DNA of 63,206 bases from Vulcanococcus limneticus LL (GTDB taxonomy: Bacteria; Cyanobacteriota; Cyanobacteriia; PCC-6307; Cyanobiaceae). The notes under the pieces are model-generated. The model had not been told where the DNA came from and made no database searches. It saw only the letters and a program-made list of their open reading frames with translations. A program made the position numbers and the translations under genes. Numbering within the stretch: position 1 is the first letter of the stretch; each line of letters starts with the position of its first letter. Shown in pieces: positions 1 through 8,290 of this stretch. The stretch covers positions 1-63,206 of the forward strand of contig NZ_NQLA01000012.1 of the NCBI RefSeq assembly GCF_002252705.1. The letters are read 5' to 3'.

Positions 1-194
1 CTTCTTCTGGAGGTATGGCCATGTAAGACCGCACAGCGCACTGGGAGGCAAAACTCCCCATGAGGTCTACACTGAGACCAAACCCTGTTCTTCCCGCTCG
101 GGGTTAACGATGTCAGGGGCCGAATCTGTCCAATAAAAGCCATCCACCTCAGTGGTGGGCCTGCACGGAGCTCTACCGTCAGCCTGGAGGAACC

Positions 195-497
195 ATGCGC
201 TCAGCGATCACAGCAGCCGTCGTTCTCCTCGCCTCGCCCGCACTCGCCGATGGGTTTCCCGTTGTGGGCGGCTATGGCTTCGATTGGCTGAAACCGAAAA
301 CAACAAGCTGCCACCGGATCACCCAGGCGGAGGCGAACGCATTCAAGGCATGCAGGTATTCCGCCTCCGGCAATGCCTTTGGCCTCCCGTCCTCCTACCA
401 CTCCTGCGTGGCGCCCTGGCGAAGCGAGGTCTTGATCTATGCGTCTCAAGCCAAGTGCGCTGCAGCGTTCAACACCATGCAAGCCAATGAACCGTAG
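195..497 (+). CDS. small secreted cysteine-containing protein
   Basis: A 100-residue protein of unknown function. The first 18 residues form a typical Sec signal peptide: a basic start (MRS), a hydrophobic Ala/Val/Leu core, and an ALA-D cleavage site. The mature part of about 80 residues has four cysteines (in the contexts TTSCHR, KACRYS, HSCVAP and AKCAAA), so two disulfide bonds outside the cytoplasm are plausible. I do not recognise the family. The gene stands alone, with the hydrolase start 16 bp downstream. An overlapping frame starting at 152 lacks these features. The signal peptide supports a real gene; the function is unknown. Confidence 0.6.
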   Translation: MRSAITAAVVLLASPALADGFPVVGGYGFDWLKPKTTSCHRITQAEANAFKACRYSASGNAFGLPSSYHSCVAPWRSEVLIYASQAKCAAAFNTMQANEP

Positions 498-513
498 TGC
501 TTGATGAACCGTA

Positions 514-1389
514 GTGCCTGATGACATTCGCCCAAGCGATGGCGTCGATTCGCGCAGGTGCGCGGTGCCTCGACAACCCCTGGGTGTGCTGATCCTGCAC
601 GGCTTCACCGGTAGCGTCGATAGCGTGCGCCGCCTGGAGGCGCCGATCCAGGCCCTCGGGATTCCCACCCACATGCCGGCGCTCCGCGGCCATGGGGCGC
701 CGTCGCCGGCAGCGCTGAGGGGCGTCACCTGGCACGACTGGGTGGATGACGCGGAGACGGCCCTGCAGGCCCTGCTCATGCAAGCCGAGCGGGCCATCGT
801 CGTGGGGCACAGCATGGGCGGGCTCGTGGCCCTCACCCTGGCCGCCGAGCATCCGCAGGCGGTGGACAGTCTCGTGCTGGCGGCGCCCGCACTGCAACTG
901 GCGTCGCCGCTGGCACCAGGCCGGCCGCTGCACGGCCTGACACCGCTCATCCGTCGCTTGGTGAAGAGCTGGCCGATTCCGCACCTCTATACCAATCGGG
1001 CCCTGGCCGAAGGCGATACCAACTATCCCTGGGCTCCCATCGACGCCATCCTCTCGCTGTTCGAGTTCCTGCAGGTCACGCGGCGCCGGCTACCGGAGAT
1101 CCGGGTGCCCACGCTCATTCTGCAGAGCCACCAGGACAGCGTCGTCGTGCCGGACTGCGCCGAGGCCATCCTCCAGGCCATCGCCACGCCCGAGCCGCAG
1201 AAGCGCATCGTCTGGTTTGAGCGGACCCAACACCAACTCTTCCGCGACTGCGAACTGGACGCCACCATCGGGGCCGTGGTCGACTTCGTGCGCGGGCGAC
1301 TGGATCAAGCGGGCAATCCCTGGGCCACGGCCATCGAAGGGACGCCCCCGGGCCACAGCCCGCTGGACATCACACCTTCGCCAGCGTGA
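514..1389 (+). CDS. alpha/beta hydrolase, carboxylesterase-like
   Basis: A 291-residue protein of the alpha/beta-hydrolase fold, resembling bacterial carboxylesterase/monoacylglycerol lipase (Est30-like) proteins. An oxyanion-hole motif LHGFTGS lies near residue 29. The nucleophile elbow GHSMGG has the catalytic Ser at about residue 100. A late Asp lies in the segment LQSHQDSVV and a late His in ERTQHQLF, completing the triad. There is no signal peptide, so it should act in the cytoplasm on small esters or acylglycerols; the substrate cannot be read from sequence. The start is GTG. Its 3' end overlaps the convergent dcd gene by 20 bp. Confidence 0.85.
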   Translation: MPDDIRPSDGVDSRRCAVPRQPLGVLILHGFTGSVDSVRRLEAPIQALGIPTHMPALRGHGAPSPAALRGVTWHDWVDDAETALQALLMQAERAIVVGHSMGGLVALTLAAEHPQAVDSLVLAAPALQLASPLAPGRPLHGLTPLIRRLVKSWPIPHLYTNRALAEGDTNYPWAPIDAILSLFEFLQVTRRRLPEIRVPTLILQSHQDSVVVPDCAEAILQAIATPEPQKRIVWFERTQHQLFRDCELDATIGAVVDFVRGRLDQAGNPWATAIEGTPPGHSPLDITPSPA

Positions 1390-1963
1390 CTCGCTCCGGC
1401 TGGTGCTGATACTTGCCCTCGCGATCCCGGTAGGTGGTTTCGCAGGGATCTCCCTCGAAGAACAGCAGCTGGCAGATGCCCTCGTTGGCGTAGATGCGGC
1501 AGTCGGCCCCGGAGGAATTGCTGAACTCCAGGGTGAGGTGCCCCTCCCAGCTCGCCTCGGCCGGCGTGGTGTTCACGATGATCCCCAGCCTTGCGTAGGT
1601 GCTCTTGCCCAGGCAGATCACGGTGATATTGGCGGGCACCCGCATCCGCTCCAGCGCCACCCCCAGGCCATAGGAATGGGCCGGCAGGATGAAGTAGGCG
1701 CCGTCCTCGTCCTCATGGAGGGGGGCGGGCTCGAGATTCGCCGGGTTGAACCGCTTCGGATTCATCACCGTGCCAGGCACGTGGCGGAAGATCAGGAACT
1801 CCTTGCTCGATAGACGCAGGTCGTAGCCATACGAGGAACAGCCGTAGCTCAGCACCGGCTGGGCGGCGTTCTGCGGATCCAGGTGCCGCACCAGAGTGGA
1901 CTGGAACGGCTCCAGCATGCCGGCGGCGGCCTGCTCGTTGATCCAGCGGTCGTTCTTGAGCAT
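1370..1963 (-). CDS. dcd: dCTP deaminase
   Basis: A 197-residue enzyme that deaminates dCTP to dUTP in pyrimidine deoxynucleotide synthesis. Family hallmarks are the segment SYGCSSYGYDLRL near residues 39-51, GKSTYARLG, and the catalytic region TTPAEASWEGHLTLEFSN, which holds the Glu used for deamination. Length and ends match the family. The ATG overlaps the stop of the upstream gene by one base (TGATG), so the two are probably translationally coupled. The 3' end overlaps the convergent hydrolase gene. Confidence 0.95.
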   Translation of the reverse strand: MLKNDRWINEQAAAGMLEPFQSTLVRHLDPQNAAQPVLSYGCSSYGYDLRLSSKEFLIFRHVPGTVMNPKRFNPANLEPAPLHEDEDGAYFILPAHSYGLGVALERMRVPANITVICLGKSTYARLGIIVNTTPAEASWEGHLTLEFSNSSGADCRIYANEGICQLLFFEGDPCETTYRDREGKYQHQPERVTLAKV

Positions 1964-2574
1964 CAGAAGCCCCGGCGCAGCTGGGTCACCTGGTCTGCCA
2001 TGGCCAGCAGCGCCGCCGGCATCGCCGGGCCCGTGAGGATCACATCCACGTGGGAGGGGCGCCGCTCCAGAGTAGCCAGCACCTCCTCGGCGTCCAGGTA
2101 GCCCAGCTCCACCGCCAGACCCAGCTCATCGAGCACCAGCTGGTCCAGCTGGCCGGCCAGCAGCTGCTCGCGGCTGTAGGTCCACACCTCTTGCACCGCC
2201 GCCAGGTCGTCGAGCTCGGCTTCACCCGCCCCCAGTGGCTCCACCAGGCAGCCCACCACCGCGGGCCGCAGCCACTGCAGGCGGCCGCACAGCCACAGGC
2301 TGCGCTCCAGGCCCTGATCCACACCGCCCTTGAGGAACTGGCTGATCAGCACGCGGCTGCCCAGGCCGGCGCTGCGCAGGGCCTGGCTGAACACGCCGCT
2401 GAAACTGCCGCGGAAGGGGGCCGTGTGGATCTGCAGCAGGCCTTCCTGCTGCGCCACCAGCCGCAGGCTGCGTGCGCCGCTGGAGCGACTGGCGGCGGCG
2501 GCGGGGCGGGCGGGGGCAGCACCGCGCCGGGGGGGCTCCTGCCGGGGTTGGTGCTTGATCAGGCTGGCGGTCAT
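1963..2574 (-). CDS. cobalamin adenosyltransferase-like P-loop protein with degenerate Walker A
   Basis: A 203-residue protein related to the CobA/CobO/BtuR corrinoid adenosyltransferases. The Walker-B-like strand LVLDELGLAVELGYL, the segment ILTGPAMPAALLAMADQVTQLRR and a QFLKGG strand all align with the family. The expected P-loop (GDGKGKTTAA) is replaced near residues 51-61 by TAPFRGSFSGV, with neither Lys nor Thr of Walker A. The N-terminal 45 residues are low-complexity Ala/Arg/Pro, and the family's C-terminal extension is missing. Catalysis is therefore doubtful; a regulatory or recruited role is possible. The start at 2574 is the first ATG after an unconserved upstream extension. It is coupled to dcd and divergent from rph. 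Confidence 0.75.
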   Translation of the reverse strand: MTASLIKHQPRQEPPRRGAAPARPAAAASRSSGARSLRLVAQQEGLLQIHTAPFRGSFSGVFSQALRSAGLGSRVLISQFLKGGVDQGLERSLWLCGRLQWLRPAVVGCLVEPLGAGEAELDDLAAVQEVWTYSREQLLAGQLDQLVLDELGLAVELGYLDAEEVLATLERRPSHVDVILTGPAMPAALLAMADQVTQLRRGF

Positions 2575-2708
2575 GCGCTCGCTCGCTTGCTGCCCGGCAG
2601 GCCGTCGTGGAACCTGAATGTAGCGGTGCGAAGCCCGGTGGCAAGCCATAGGCACTACCGGTAGTGCAAACACCCGTACCATCAGGGCACCCCCACGGCG
2701 CCGTTGCG

Positions 2709-3467
2709 ATGAGCGAAGTCCCTGCCAGCGCTGGCCCGAGCGCGACCGGCCGCCGCGATGGCCGGGCCGCCGATGCGCTCCGCCCGGTGCGCTTCGACTG
2801 GGATCCGATGGGCTTCGCCCTGGCCTCGGTGACGATCCACGCCGGCCGCACGGCGGTGCTCTGCAGCGTCTGCCTGGAGGAGGGCGTGCCCCGGTGGCGA
2901 AAGGGTTCGGGCAAGGGCTGGCTCACGGCCGACTACCGGCTGCTGCCCGCCTCCACCCCCAGCCGCCAGCCGCGGGAGCTGATGAAGCTCTCGGGTCGAA
3001 CCCAGGAGATCCAGCGCCTGATCGCCCGCAGCCTGCGCGCCGCCCTCGACCTGGAGGTCCTGGGCGAACGCACCCTCCAGATCGACTGCGATGTGCTCCA
3101 GGCCGACGCCGGCACCCGCACCGCCTCCATCACCGGCGCCTGGGTGGCCCTGGCCCTGGGGCTGCGGCGCCTGGAGGCCCGCGGCCTGCTGCCGGCCTCG
3201 CCCCTGCACCAGCAGGTGGCGGCGGTGTCGGTGGGGCTGGTGGAGGGCGCCGCCCTGCTGGACCTCGACTACAGCGAGGACAGCCGCGCCGACGTGGACC
3301 TCAACGTGGTGATGGACGACCGCCAACGGCTGCTGGAGATCCAGGGCACCGCCGAGGGGGCCCCCTTCTCCCGCCCGCAGCTCAGCGCCCTGCTGGATCT
3401 GGCGGAAGCCGGCCTGGCACAGCTGCAGCAGGCCCAGCGCCTGGCCTTGGCCGAGGCCCCCACTTAG
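2709..3467 (+). CDS. rph: ribonuclease PH
   Basis: A 252-residue phosphorolytic 3'-5' exoribonuclease that trims tRNA 3' ends. Conserved blocks are [13 protein letters not shown], the [15 protein letters not shown] helix, [21 protein letters not shown], and [16 protein letters not shown], which carries the catalytic acidic residues. Length fits the family (about 240) plus a short variable N-terminus. The ATG at 2709 was chosen because residues upstream are unconserved. The NtcA-like site of the next gene overlaps its stop codon. Confidence 0.95.
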   Translation: MSEVPASAGPSATGRRDGRAADALRPVRFDWDPMGFALASVTIHAGRTAVLCSVCLEEGVPRWRKGSGKGWLTADYRLLPASTPSRQPRELMKLSGRTQEIQRLIARSLRAALDLEVLGERTLQIDCDVLQADAGTRTASITGAWVALALGLRRLEARGLLPASPLHQQVAAVSVGLVEGAALLDLDYSEDSRADVDLNVVMDDRQRLLEIQGTAEGAPFSRPQLSALLDLAEAGLAQLQQAQRLALAEAPT

Positions 3468-3508
3468 TGTCGATTGCTACAGGGCCGGCCTGGGGCGATC
3501 CGTAGGGT
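3467..3508 (+). promoter_or_regulatory. NtcA-type (class II) promoter of ntcA
   Basis: GTG-N8-TAC occupies 3467-3480, followed by exactly 22 bp and then TAGGGT at 3503-3508, matching the -10 form TAN3T. This is the canonical layout of NtcA-activated promoters (GTA-N8-TAC, N22-23, TAN3T) with one mismatch in the first half-site. The predicted transcription start is near 3515, about 17 nt before the ntcA ATG. Autoregulation of ntcA is known in other cyanobacteria; the site here is inferred from sequence only. Confidence 0.75.
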
Positions 3509-3531
3509 CCGAGCCACCTTGCACCGCTGCC

Positions 3532-4278
3532 ATGGTTGGCGCCACGCGCGGATTCAGCCGCTACTCCGCCAGTGGCGCCGCCGGTCCGGCCGGCACCCTG
3601 CCACCGCCGGGAGCCGGGGGGAGTCCGGTGGCCCACACCACCCTGCTGGAGGTGATCCGGGGCCTGGCCGGCAGCACCACCGAAACCGTGGAGCGGGGCA
3701 AGACGATCTTCTTCCCAGGCGATCCGGCCGAGAAGGTGTACCTGCTGCGCCGCGGCGCCGTGCGCCTCTCGCGGGTGTACGAGTCGGGGGAGGAGATCAC
3801 CGTGGCGCTGCTGCGCGAGAACAGCCTGTTCGGGGTGCTCTCGCTGCTCACCGGCCAGCGTTCGGATCGCTTCTATCACGCCATCGCCTTCACCCGGGTG
3901 GAGATGGTGACGGCGCCGGCCACCTCGGTGCGGCGGGCGATCGAGGCCGACGCCAGCGTGGGGCTGCTGATGCTGCAGGGCCTTTCCTCGCGCATCCTCC
4001 AGACCGAGACCATGATCGAAACCCTCACCCATCGCGACATGAGCTCGCGACTGGTGAGCTTCCTCCTGGTGCTCTGCCGAGATTTCGGCGTGCCTGGCAG
4101 CGAGGGCATCACGATCGACCTGCGCCTCTCCCACCAGGCCATCGCCGAGGCCATCGGCTCCACCCGCGTCACCATCACGCGCCTGCTGGGGGACCTGCGC
4201 AACGCAGGCCTGGTGCAGATCGACCGGAAGAAGATCACCGTCTTCGACCCCCTGGCCCTGGCCAAGCGCTTCAGCTGA
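3532..4278 (+). CDS. ntcA: global nitrogen regulator NtcA
   Basis: A 248-residue Crp/Fnr-family transcription factor that senses 2-oxoglutarate and activates nitrogen-assimilation genes. The cyclic-nucleotide-binding-like fold contains [39 protein letters not shown] and the dimer helix [20 protein letters not shown]. The C-terminal helix-turn-helix reads [20 protein letters not shown], a near-exact NtcA signature. It is about 25 residues longer than typical NtcA (about 223) because of a Gly/Pro/Ala-rich N-terminal extension. Its own promoter carries an NtcA-type box, and genes of its expected regulon (amt, PII) lie 22-26 kb downstream. Confidence 0.97.
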   Translation: MVGATRGFSRYSASGAAGPAGTLPPPGAGGSPVAHTTLLEVIRGLAGSTTETVERGKTIFFPGDPAEKVYLLRRGAVRLSRVYESGEEITVALLRENSLFGVLSLLTGQRSDRFYHAIAFTRVEMVTAPATSVRRAIEADASVGLLMLQGLSSRILQTETMIETLTHRDMSSRLVSFLLVLCRDFGVPGSEGITIDLRLSHQAIAEAIGSTRVTITRLLGDLRNAGLVQIDRKKITVFDPLALAKRFS

Positions 4279-4366
4279 GCTGAGGGCCGCGCAGCTGCGG
4301 CGCTGGTCGGTCGGAGCGGGCCCAGGGGGCGGGGCACACCGATACTGACCTTTCACGCGCGATCCC

Positions 4367-5611
4367 GTGTCCGGCTGGCTGCTGATCCTGGCGTTGCTGG
4401 TGCTGGGGGGTGCCCTCTCCACCCTCGGCGACCGGCTCGGCACCCGGGTGGGCAAGGCCCGGCTCAGCCTGTTCCAGCTGCGCCCCCGCAAGACCGCCGT
4501 GCTGATCACGGTGCTCACCGGCAGCCTGATCAGCGCCCTCTCCCTTGGCCTGATGCTGCTGGTGAGCGAGCGGCTGCGGGTGGGGCTCTTCCAGCTCGAC
4601 CAGATCGAGCATCGCCTGCGCAAGAGCCGCCAGGCGCTGGGCCGCAGCCAGGAGGAGCTGCAGCGCAGCCAGGCCGAACTGGCCACGAGCCGCCAGGAAC
4701 TGCGCAGCGCCGAGAGTGGCCGGCGCCAGGCCCAGGTGCGGCTCGGCCAGGCCGAACGCCGGGCCCAGGCCCTGCGCAGTGAGCTGCAGCCCCTGGTCCG
4801 CCAGCGGGCCGCCCTGGAGCAGGAGCGCGACCGGCTCAGCAAGGACATCAGCGCCAAGGACGCCGACATCCGCCGCAACCGGGCCGAGCTGGAGAAGGTG
4901 ACCCAGCGCATCGCCGCCGGAGCCAAGGAGCTCAAGCAGCTGGAGACCAACCTGATCGCCCTGCGCCGCGGCGACGTGGTGATCAGCAGCGGCCAGACCC
5001 TGGCCACCGCCAAGATCAACCTGCAGAAGGCCTCCCAGGCCAGGGAGGTGATTGAGGCGCTGCTGCGCCAGGCCAACCTGGCGGCCTACCAGCGGGTGCT
5101 GCCGGGTGAGCAGCCCAACCGCCAGATCCTGCTGGTGCCCCGCGGCGACATCGCCAAGCTGGAGGAGATCATCAGCCGGCGCGGCTCCTGGGTGGTGAGC
5201 CTGGTGTCGGCGGCGAACGTGCTCAAGGGCGAGCGCCAGGTGCTGGCCTTCCCGGACGTGCGTCCCAATCGCCAGGTGATCCGGCGCGGCGAACAGATGG
5301 CCACCACCGTGCTGGAGGGCGAGGAGACCGGCCCCGAAGCCGTGCGCAGCCGCCTCAACCTGCTGCTGGCGGCGGCCTTCACCAAGGCCCAGCGCCAGGG
5401 CTCCCTGGCCGATGGCCTCCAGTTCGACGTGGGCAGCTTCAACCGCCTGGGGCTGGAACTCAGCAACCGGCCCGCCGGCCAGCAGGTGCGCCTGGAGGCC
5501 GTGGCCGGCCGGGACAGCGACATCGCCGATCCGGTGGTGGTGGAACTGCGCTGGAGCAACGGCCCCGCCGGCAGCAGCGCCGGCCCGATGCCGAGCCGCA
5601 GCCGACCATGA
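4367..5611 (+). CDS. DUF3084 membrane coiled-coil protein
   Basis: A 414-residue conserved cyanobacterial protein of unknown function (DUF3084). Two N-terminal transmembrane helices (about residues 3-16 and 42-64) flank a short basic loop (FQLRPRKTAV). A long coiled coil follows (about residues 75-200, rich in Gln/Arg/Glu/Leu heptads such as SQEELQRSQAELATSRQEL), then a globular C-terminal domain with VVISSGQTLATAKI and LVPRGDIAKLEEII. It is probably anchored in the inner membrane with the coil in the cytoplasm. The start is GTG. The stop overlaps the next start by 4 bp (ATGA), so the two are an operon. Confidence 0.85.
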   Translation: MSGWLLILALLVLGGALSTLGDRLGTRVGKARLSLFQLRPRKTAVLITVLTGSLISALSLGLMLLVSERLRVGLFQLDQIEHRLRKSRQALGRSQEELQRSQAELATSRQELRSAESGRRQAQVRLGQAERRAQALRSELQPLVRQRAALEQERDRLSKDISAKDADIRRNRAELEKVTQRIAAGAKELKQLETNLIALRRGDVVISSGQTLATAKINLQKASQAREVIEALLRQANLAAYQRVLPGEQPNRQILLVPRGDIAKLEEIISRRGSWVVSLVSAANVLKGERQVLAFPDVRPNRQVIRRGEQMATTVLEGEETGPEAVRSRLNLLLAAAFTKAQRQGSLADGLQFDVGSFNRLGLELSNRPAGQQVRLEAVAGRDSDIADPVVVELRWSNGPAGSSAGPMPSRSRP

Positions 5612-6102
5612 CCCCTCCGGCCGCACCCAGCCCGCCCGCCGGGCCCTGGGCCGCCCTCGACCCCGGCCGCAGCAAGTGCGGCCTGGTGCTCAGCGATCCC
5701 GAGGGGCGCCAGATCGTGGCCGCCGCTGTGCTGCCGCCGGAGGCCTGCTGGCAGCGGCTGCAGGACTGGCGCGGGCGTCCTGGGCCAGAAGGGCCGGAGG
5801 CGCTGGGCCGCCCGACCGGCCTGGCTGGTGTCGTGGTGGGCGATGGCACCGGCAGCGGCCCCTGGCGGGAGCGGCTGCGGGAGCTGGGAGTGCCCGTGGT
5901 GAGCGAGCCGGAGGCGGGCACCACCCTGGCGGCCCGCCAGCGCTACTGGCAGCTGCATCCTCCGGGGCCGCTGCGGCGCCTGATCCCCCCTGGCCTGCGC
6001 CAGCCCCCGCGGGACTGGGATGACGTGGTGGCCCAACTGCTGCTGGAGCGCCATCTGGGCCGCACCCTGAGCCGCCTGCCCGGGGCGCTGGAGCGGGCCT
6101 GA
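5608..6102 (+). CDS. RuvC/YqgF-fold (resolvase-like) protein
   Basis: A 164-residue protein with an RNase-H-like fold start: WAALDPGRSKCGLVLSD resembles the first acidic strand of YqgF/RuvC proteins (D-P-G-x-x-K-C-G). Later acidic positions occur in VVVGDGTGSG, SEPEAGTTL and DWDDVVAQLLLER. Cyanobacterial homologues are annotated as resolvase or Holliday-junction-resolvase-like, but no substrate is established. It is translationally coupled to the DUF3084 gene. Confidence 0.75.
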   Translation: MTPPAAPSPPAGPWAALDPGRSKCGLVLSDPEGRQIVAAAVLPPEACWQRLQDWRGRPGPEGPEALGRPTGLAGVVVGDGTGSGPWRERLRELGVPVVSEPEAGTTLAARQRYWQLHPPGPLRRLIPPGLRQPPRDWDDVVAQLLLERHLGRTLSRLPGALERA

Positions 6103-6124
6103 AGTGCCGGAGGGCGCAGCGGGT

Positions 6125-6382
6125 CTAAAACTTGGCCCGTACCGTGAAGGCGTAGTCGCCGCCGGGCTCGAGCTGGTAGTCGGCCCGCAGCAGGAAGCGC
6201 AGCAGGGCGTCCTGGATCAGGGCCCGGCCCAGGGACGGCTCCACCTGCAGCTCGCCACGATCGAAGAACCAGCTGAAGGTCCAGTGGAAGCCGCCGGCCA
6301 CCACCTCCCCTTCCACCAGGCGCCGGCTGAAGCTCTGGTGCAGCACCCGCAGCTGGGCGGTGGTGGAGGGCAGACGACTCAC
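6125..6382 (-). CDS. DUF3146 family protein
   Basis: An 85-residue conserved cyanobacterial protein of unknown function. It matches the DUF3146 pattern as I recall it: a variable start, FHWTFSWFFDRGELQVEPSL, LLRADYQLEPGGDY and the ending TVRAKF. No membrane segment or metal motif is visible. It overlaps the end of pth by 4 bp on the same strand and is probably the last gene of a tatA-pth-DUF3146 transcript. Confidence 0.85.
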   Translation of the reverse strand: MSRLPSTTAQLRVLHQSFSRRLVEGEVVAGGFHWTFSWFFDRGELQVEPSLGRALIQDALLRFLLRADYQLEPGGDYAFTVRAKF

Positions 6383-7044
6383 GACACGGGGGTAGCCGCA
6401 GCGGGTTTGGCGGCGTCGATCAGCTTCGCGGCAGTCGGGGCCACAAAACCGTTCAGCCGGTTACCGGCCCGCTCCAGGCCAGCACGCTGGATCAGGGCGA
6501 TTCCGGCCAGCACCTCATCGAGCACCTCCGTGAGGATCGGCTGATCAGCTGGGGCAAAGCGCCCCAGCACATGCCCCACGGTGCGCTGCTTGCGCTCCAC
6601 CGGATTGAGGGCCGGGGCGCCGATGCCGATGCGCAGGCGCGGGAAGGCCTGGCCACCCAGGTGGCTGATGGTGCTGCGCAGGCCGTTGTGACCGCCGGCC
6701 CCGCCCGAGGCCCGCAGCCGCAGCCGGCCCAGGGGCAGGTCCATGTCGTCGACCAGCACCAGCAGGTGCTCGGGCTGGAGGTCAAACCAATCGAGGGCGG
6801 CGCGGATCGAGCGACCGCTCTCGTTCATGTAGGTCTGGGGCATCAGTAGCCGCAGCCGGCTGGGGCCGTGGCCCAGCTCCGCCAGCAGGCCGTGCAGCTT
6901 GGGCTGCGAACGAAAGCTCGCGCCCTCACGGGCCGCCAGGCGTTCCAGGGCCATGAAGCCCACGTTGTGGCGGGTCCCGGCGTACTTGTCGCCGGGATTG
7001 CCCAGACCCACCAGGAGCTGCAGCGGTGCAGGGTCGGTTGCCAT
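6379..7044 (-). CDS. pth: peptidyl-tRNA hydrolase
   Basis: A 221-residue enzyme that releases peptides from prematurely dropped peptidyl-tRNA. Motifs are LLVGLGNPGDKYAGTRHNVGF with the catalytic His, PQTYMNESGRS, and VLVDDMDLPLGRLRLRASGGAGGHNGLRS with the catalytic Asp and substrate-binding loop. Family length is about 190-205; the extra residues are a C-terminal Ala-rich tail. It lies 19 bp downstream of tatA and overlaps the DUF3146 gene. Confidence 0.96.
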   Translation of the reverse strand: MATDPAPLQLLVGLGNPGDKYAGTRHNVGFMALERLAAREGASFRSQPKLHGLLAELGHGPSRLRLLMPQTYMNESGRSIRAALDWFDLQPEHLLVLVDDMDLPLGRLRLRASGGAGGHNGLRSTISHLGGQAFPRLRIGIGAPALNPVERKQRTVGHVLGRFAPADQPILTEVLDEVLAGIALIQRAGLERAGNRLNGFVAPTAAKLIDAAKPAAATPVS

Positions 7045-7063
7045 GGCCGTCTGGATGCCGCGA

Positions 7064-7459
7064 TCAGGCCGCCGGGCCGTCGGCCGCAGGCTGCACTGGA
7101 GATACGGTCACCGCCTCTGCGGCGGTCGCCTCCAGGGCCTCGGCTTCGGCGCGGGCCAGCGAGCCGGTGTCCGCGACGGAAACCTGGGCCCCGGTGACCG
7201 GAGCGGCCGCCAGCTGGCCAGCGCTGGCGGGAGCGACGGGGGAGTCAGCCACGGCGGGCTCGGAACTGTTCACCTCGGCCTCCACCGTGTCCACCACCTT
7301 GCGGAACTCCTGCTCGAACTCCCGCGAGGCCGACTGGAAGCCCTTCAGGGTGCGGCCCAGGGTGCGACCCAGTTCCGGCAGCCGCTTGGGGCCGAACACC
7401 AGAAGGCCTATGGCGGCAATGACCGCCAGCTCCGGCAGTCCGATCCCAAAAAAGTTCAT
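7064..7459 (-). CDS. tatA: twin-arginine translocase TatA/TatB-family subunit
   Basis: A 131-residue membrane protein of the Tat export machinery. It has a short N-terminal helix (FFGIGLPELAVIAAIGLLVF), the FGPKRLPELGRTLGR hinge and an amphipathic helix, then an Ala/Val/Pro-rich tail. TatA and TatB cannot be separated here; cyanobacteria often have one bifunctional type. The ATG at 7459 was chosen because the family starts directly at MNFFGIG; the 35 residues upstream in frame are not family-like. First gene of the tatA-pth-DUF3146 group. Confidence 0.9.
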   Translation of the reverse strand: MNFFGIGLPELAVIAAIGLLVFGPKRLPELGRTLGRTLKGFQSASREFEQEFRKVVDTVEAEVNSSEPAVADSPVAPASAGQLAAAPVTGAQVSVADTGSLARAEAEALEATAAEAVTVSPVQPAADGPAA

Positions 7460-7650
7460 GGGCTCCACTATGGGACAGATACGGGAACGAGCGCTACCCG
7501 CCAGGGCAGCGCTCGAAACACGCGGATAACCAGATGTTGATGACAACCCAGGGGCGGCCATCAACCTTGGACTTTTTGATCAAACGGGTTCAGCCGCCGG
7601 CAAGCGGCAGCTGAACTCGCGACCGGCCAACCTTGCCGGCTTCAGCGACG

Positions 7651-7851
7651 TCAGCCGGCGCCGTTCCAGTTGACGGTGATGCCGTCGAGCAGGAGCGACT
7701 TGTTGTACAGCTGGAGAATCACCAGCAGGAAAACCAGGAAGAGGGCCATGAACACGCCCATCACAGGGGTGGTGCCCCAGCCCGGCACGACCTTGCCGTA
7801 CTCGGAGTTCAGGGGGCGGAGCAGGTCTCCCAGTCGGGTGCGTTGGGCCAT
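7651..7851 (-). CDS. psbH: photosystem II protein PsbH
   Basis: A 66-residue thylakoid protein of photosystem II, needed for stable plastoquinone binding and assembly around CP47. It has the family pattern [23 protein letters not shown], one transmembrane helix (about residues 29-48) and the end [13 protein letters not shown]. It is transcribed opposite to psbN, whose start lies 199 bp away, the arrangement conserved in cyanobacteria and chloroplasts. Confidence 0.97.
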   Translation of the reverse strand: MAQRTRLGDLLRPLNSEYGKVVPGWGTTPVMGVFMALFLVFLLVILQLYNKSLLLDGITVNWNGAG

Positions 7852-8050
7852 CGTGGCGCGGTCCTCTCTGGCAGGGGATCGGTCTGGGTACTGTACGGGT
7901 GTCGCCGGCCCAGGCGGCGTCCGCTGTCGAGAGTTGTGACGGAAGGCCACCGGGATGCCGGCGCCCGCGTCTGCCCCGACCGCCCAACCGCCAGCACCCG
8001 GGCCGCCGCACCGCCCACCTCCCCGACCGCATCCCCGAGCGAGCCCACCG

Positions 8051-8191
8051 ATGGAAACCAGCTCTCCGGCCCTCTCCGTGGCGCTCGCCGTGCTGGTGGT
8101 GCTGCTGGGGCTCACCGGCTTCGGCGTCTACACCGCCTTCGGCCCGCCCTCCAAGCAACTCAGCGATCCCTTCGACGACCACGACGACTGA
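8051..8191 (+). CDS. psbN: PsbN
   Basis: A 46-residue single-span membrane protein required for assembly of the photosystem II reaction centre rather than being a stable subunit. The helix covers about residues 8-29, followed by the diagnostic [20 protein letters not shown]. The ATG is the first in frame next to the helix. It is divergent from psbH. The gene downstream is on the opposite strand, which separates psbN from psbI. Confidence 0.96.
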   Translation: METSSPALSVALAVLVVLLGLTGFGVYTAFGPPSKQLSDPFDDHDD

Positions 8192-8290
8192 GGGCGGCTG
8201 AACCGCAGGGACTGGGCACGGGGCCAGATCCCAGGGCCTGAGCTCCACAACTGAGAACAAGGACTGGGCACAGGAACTGGGCCAACGGAC

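Noticed and set aside
1-63. Open frame of 20 codons running in from the left edge (LLLEVWPCKTAQR...)
   Set aside because: Too short to judge; no motif is seen, so it could be a gene end or noncoding.
3382-5076. 564-codon open frame on the minus strand
   Set aside because: Its composition is Arg/Ser-rich, antisense to ntcA and DUF3084, without family features.
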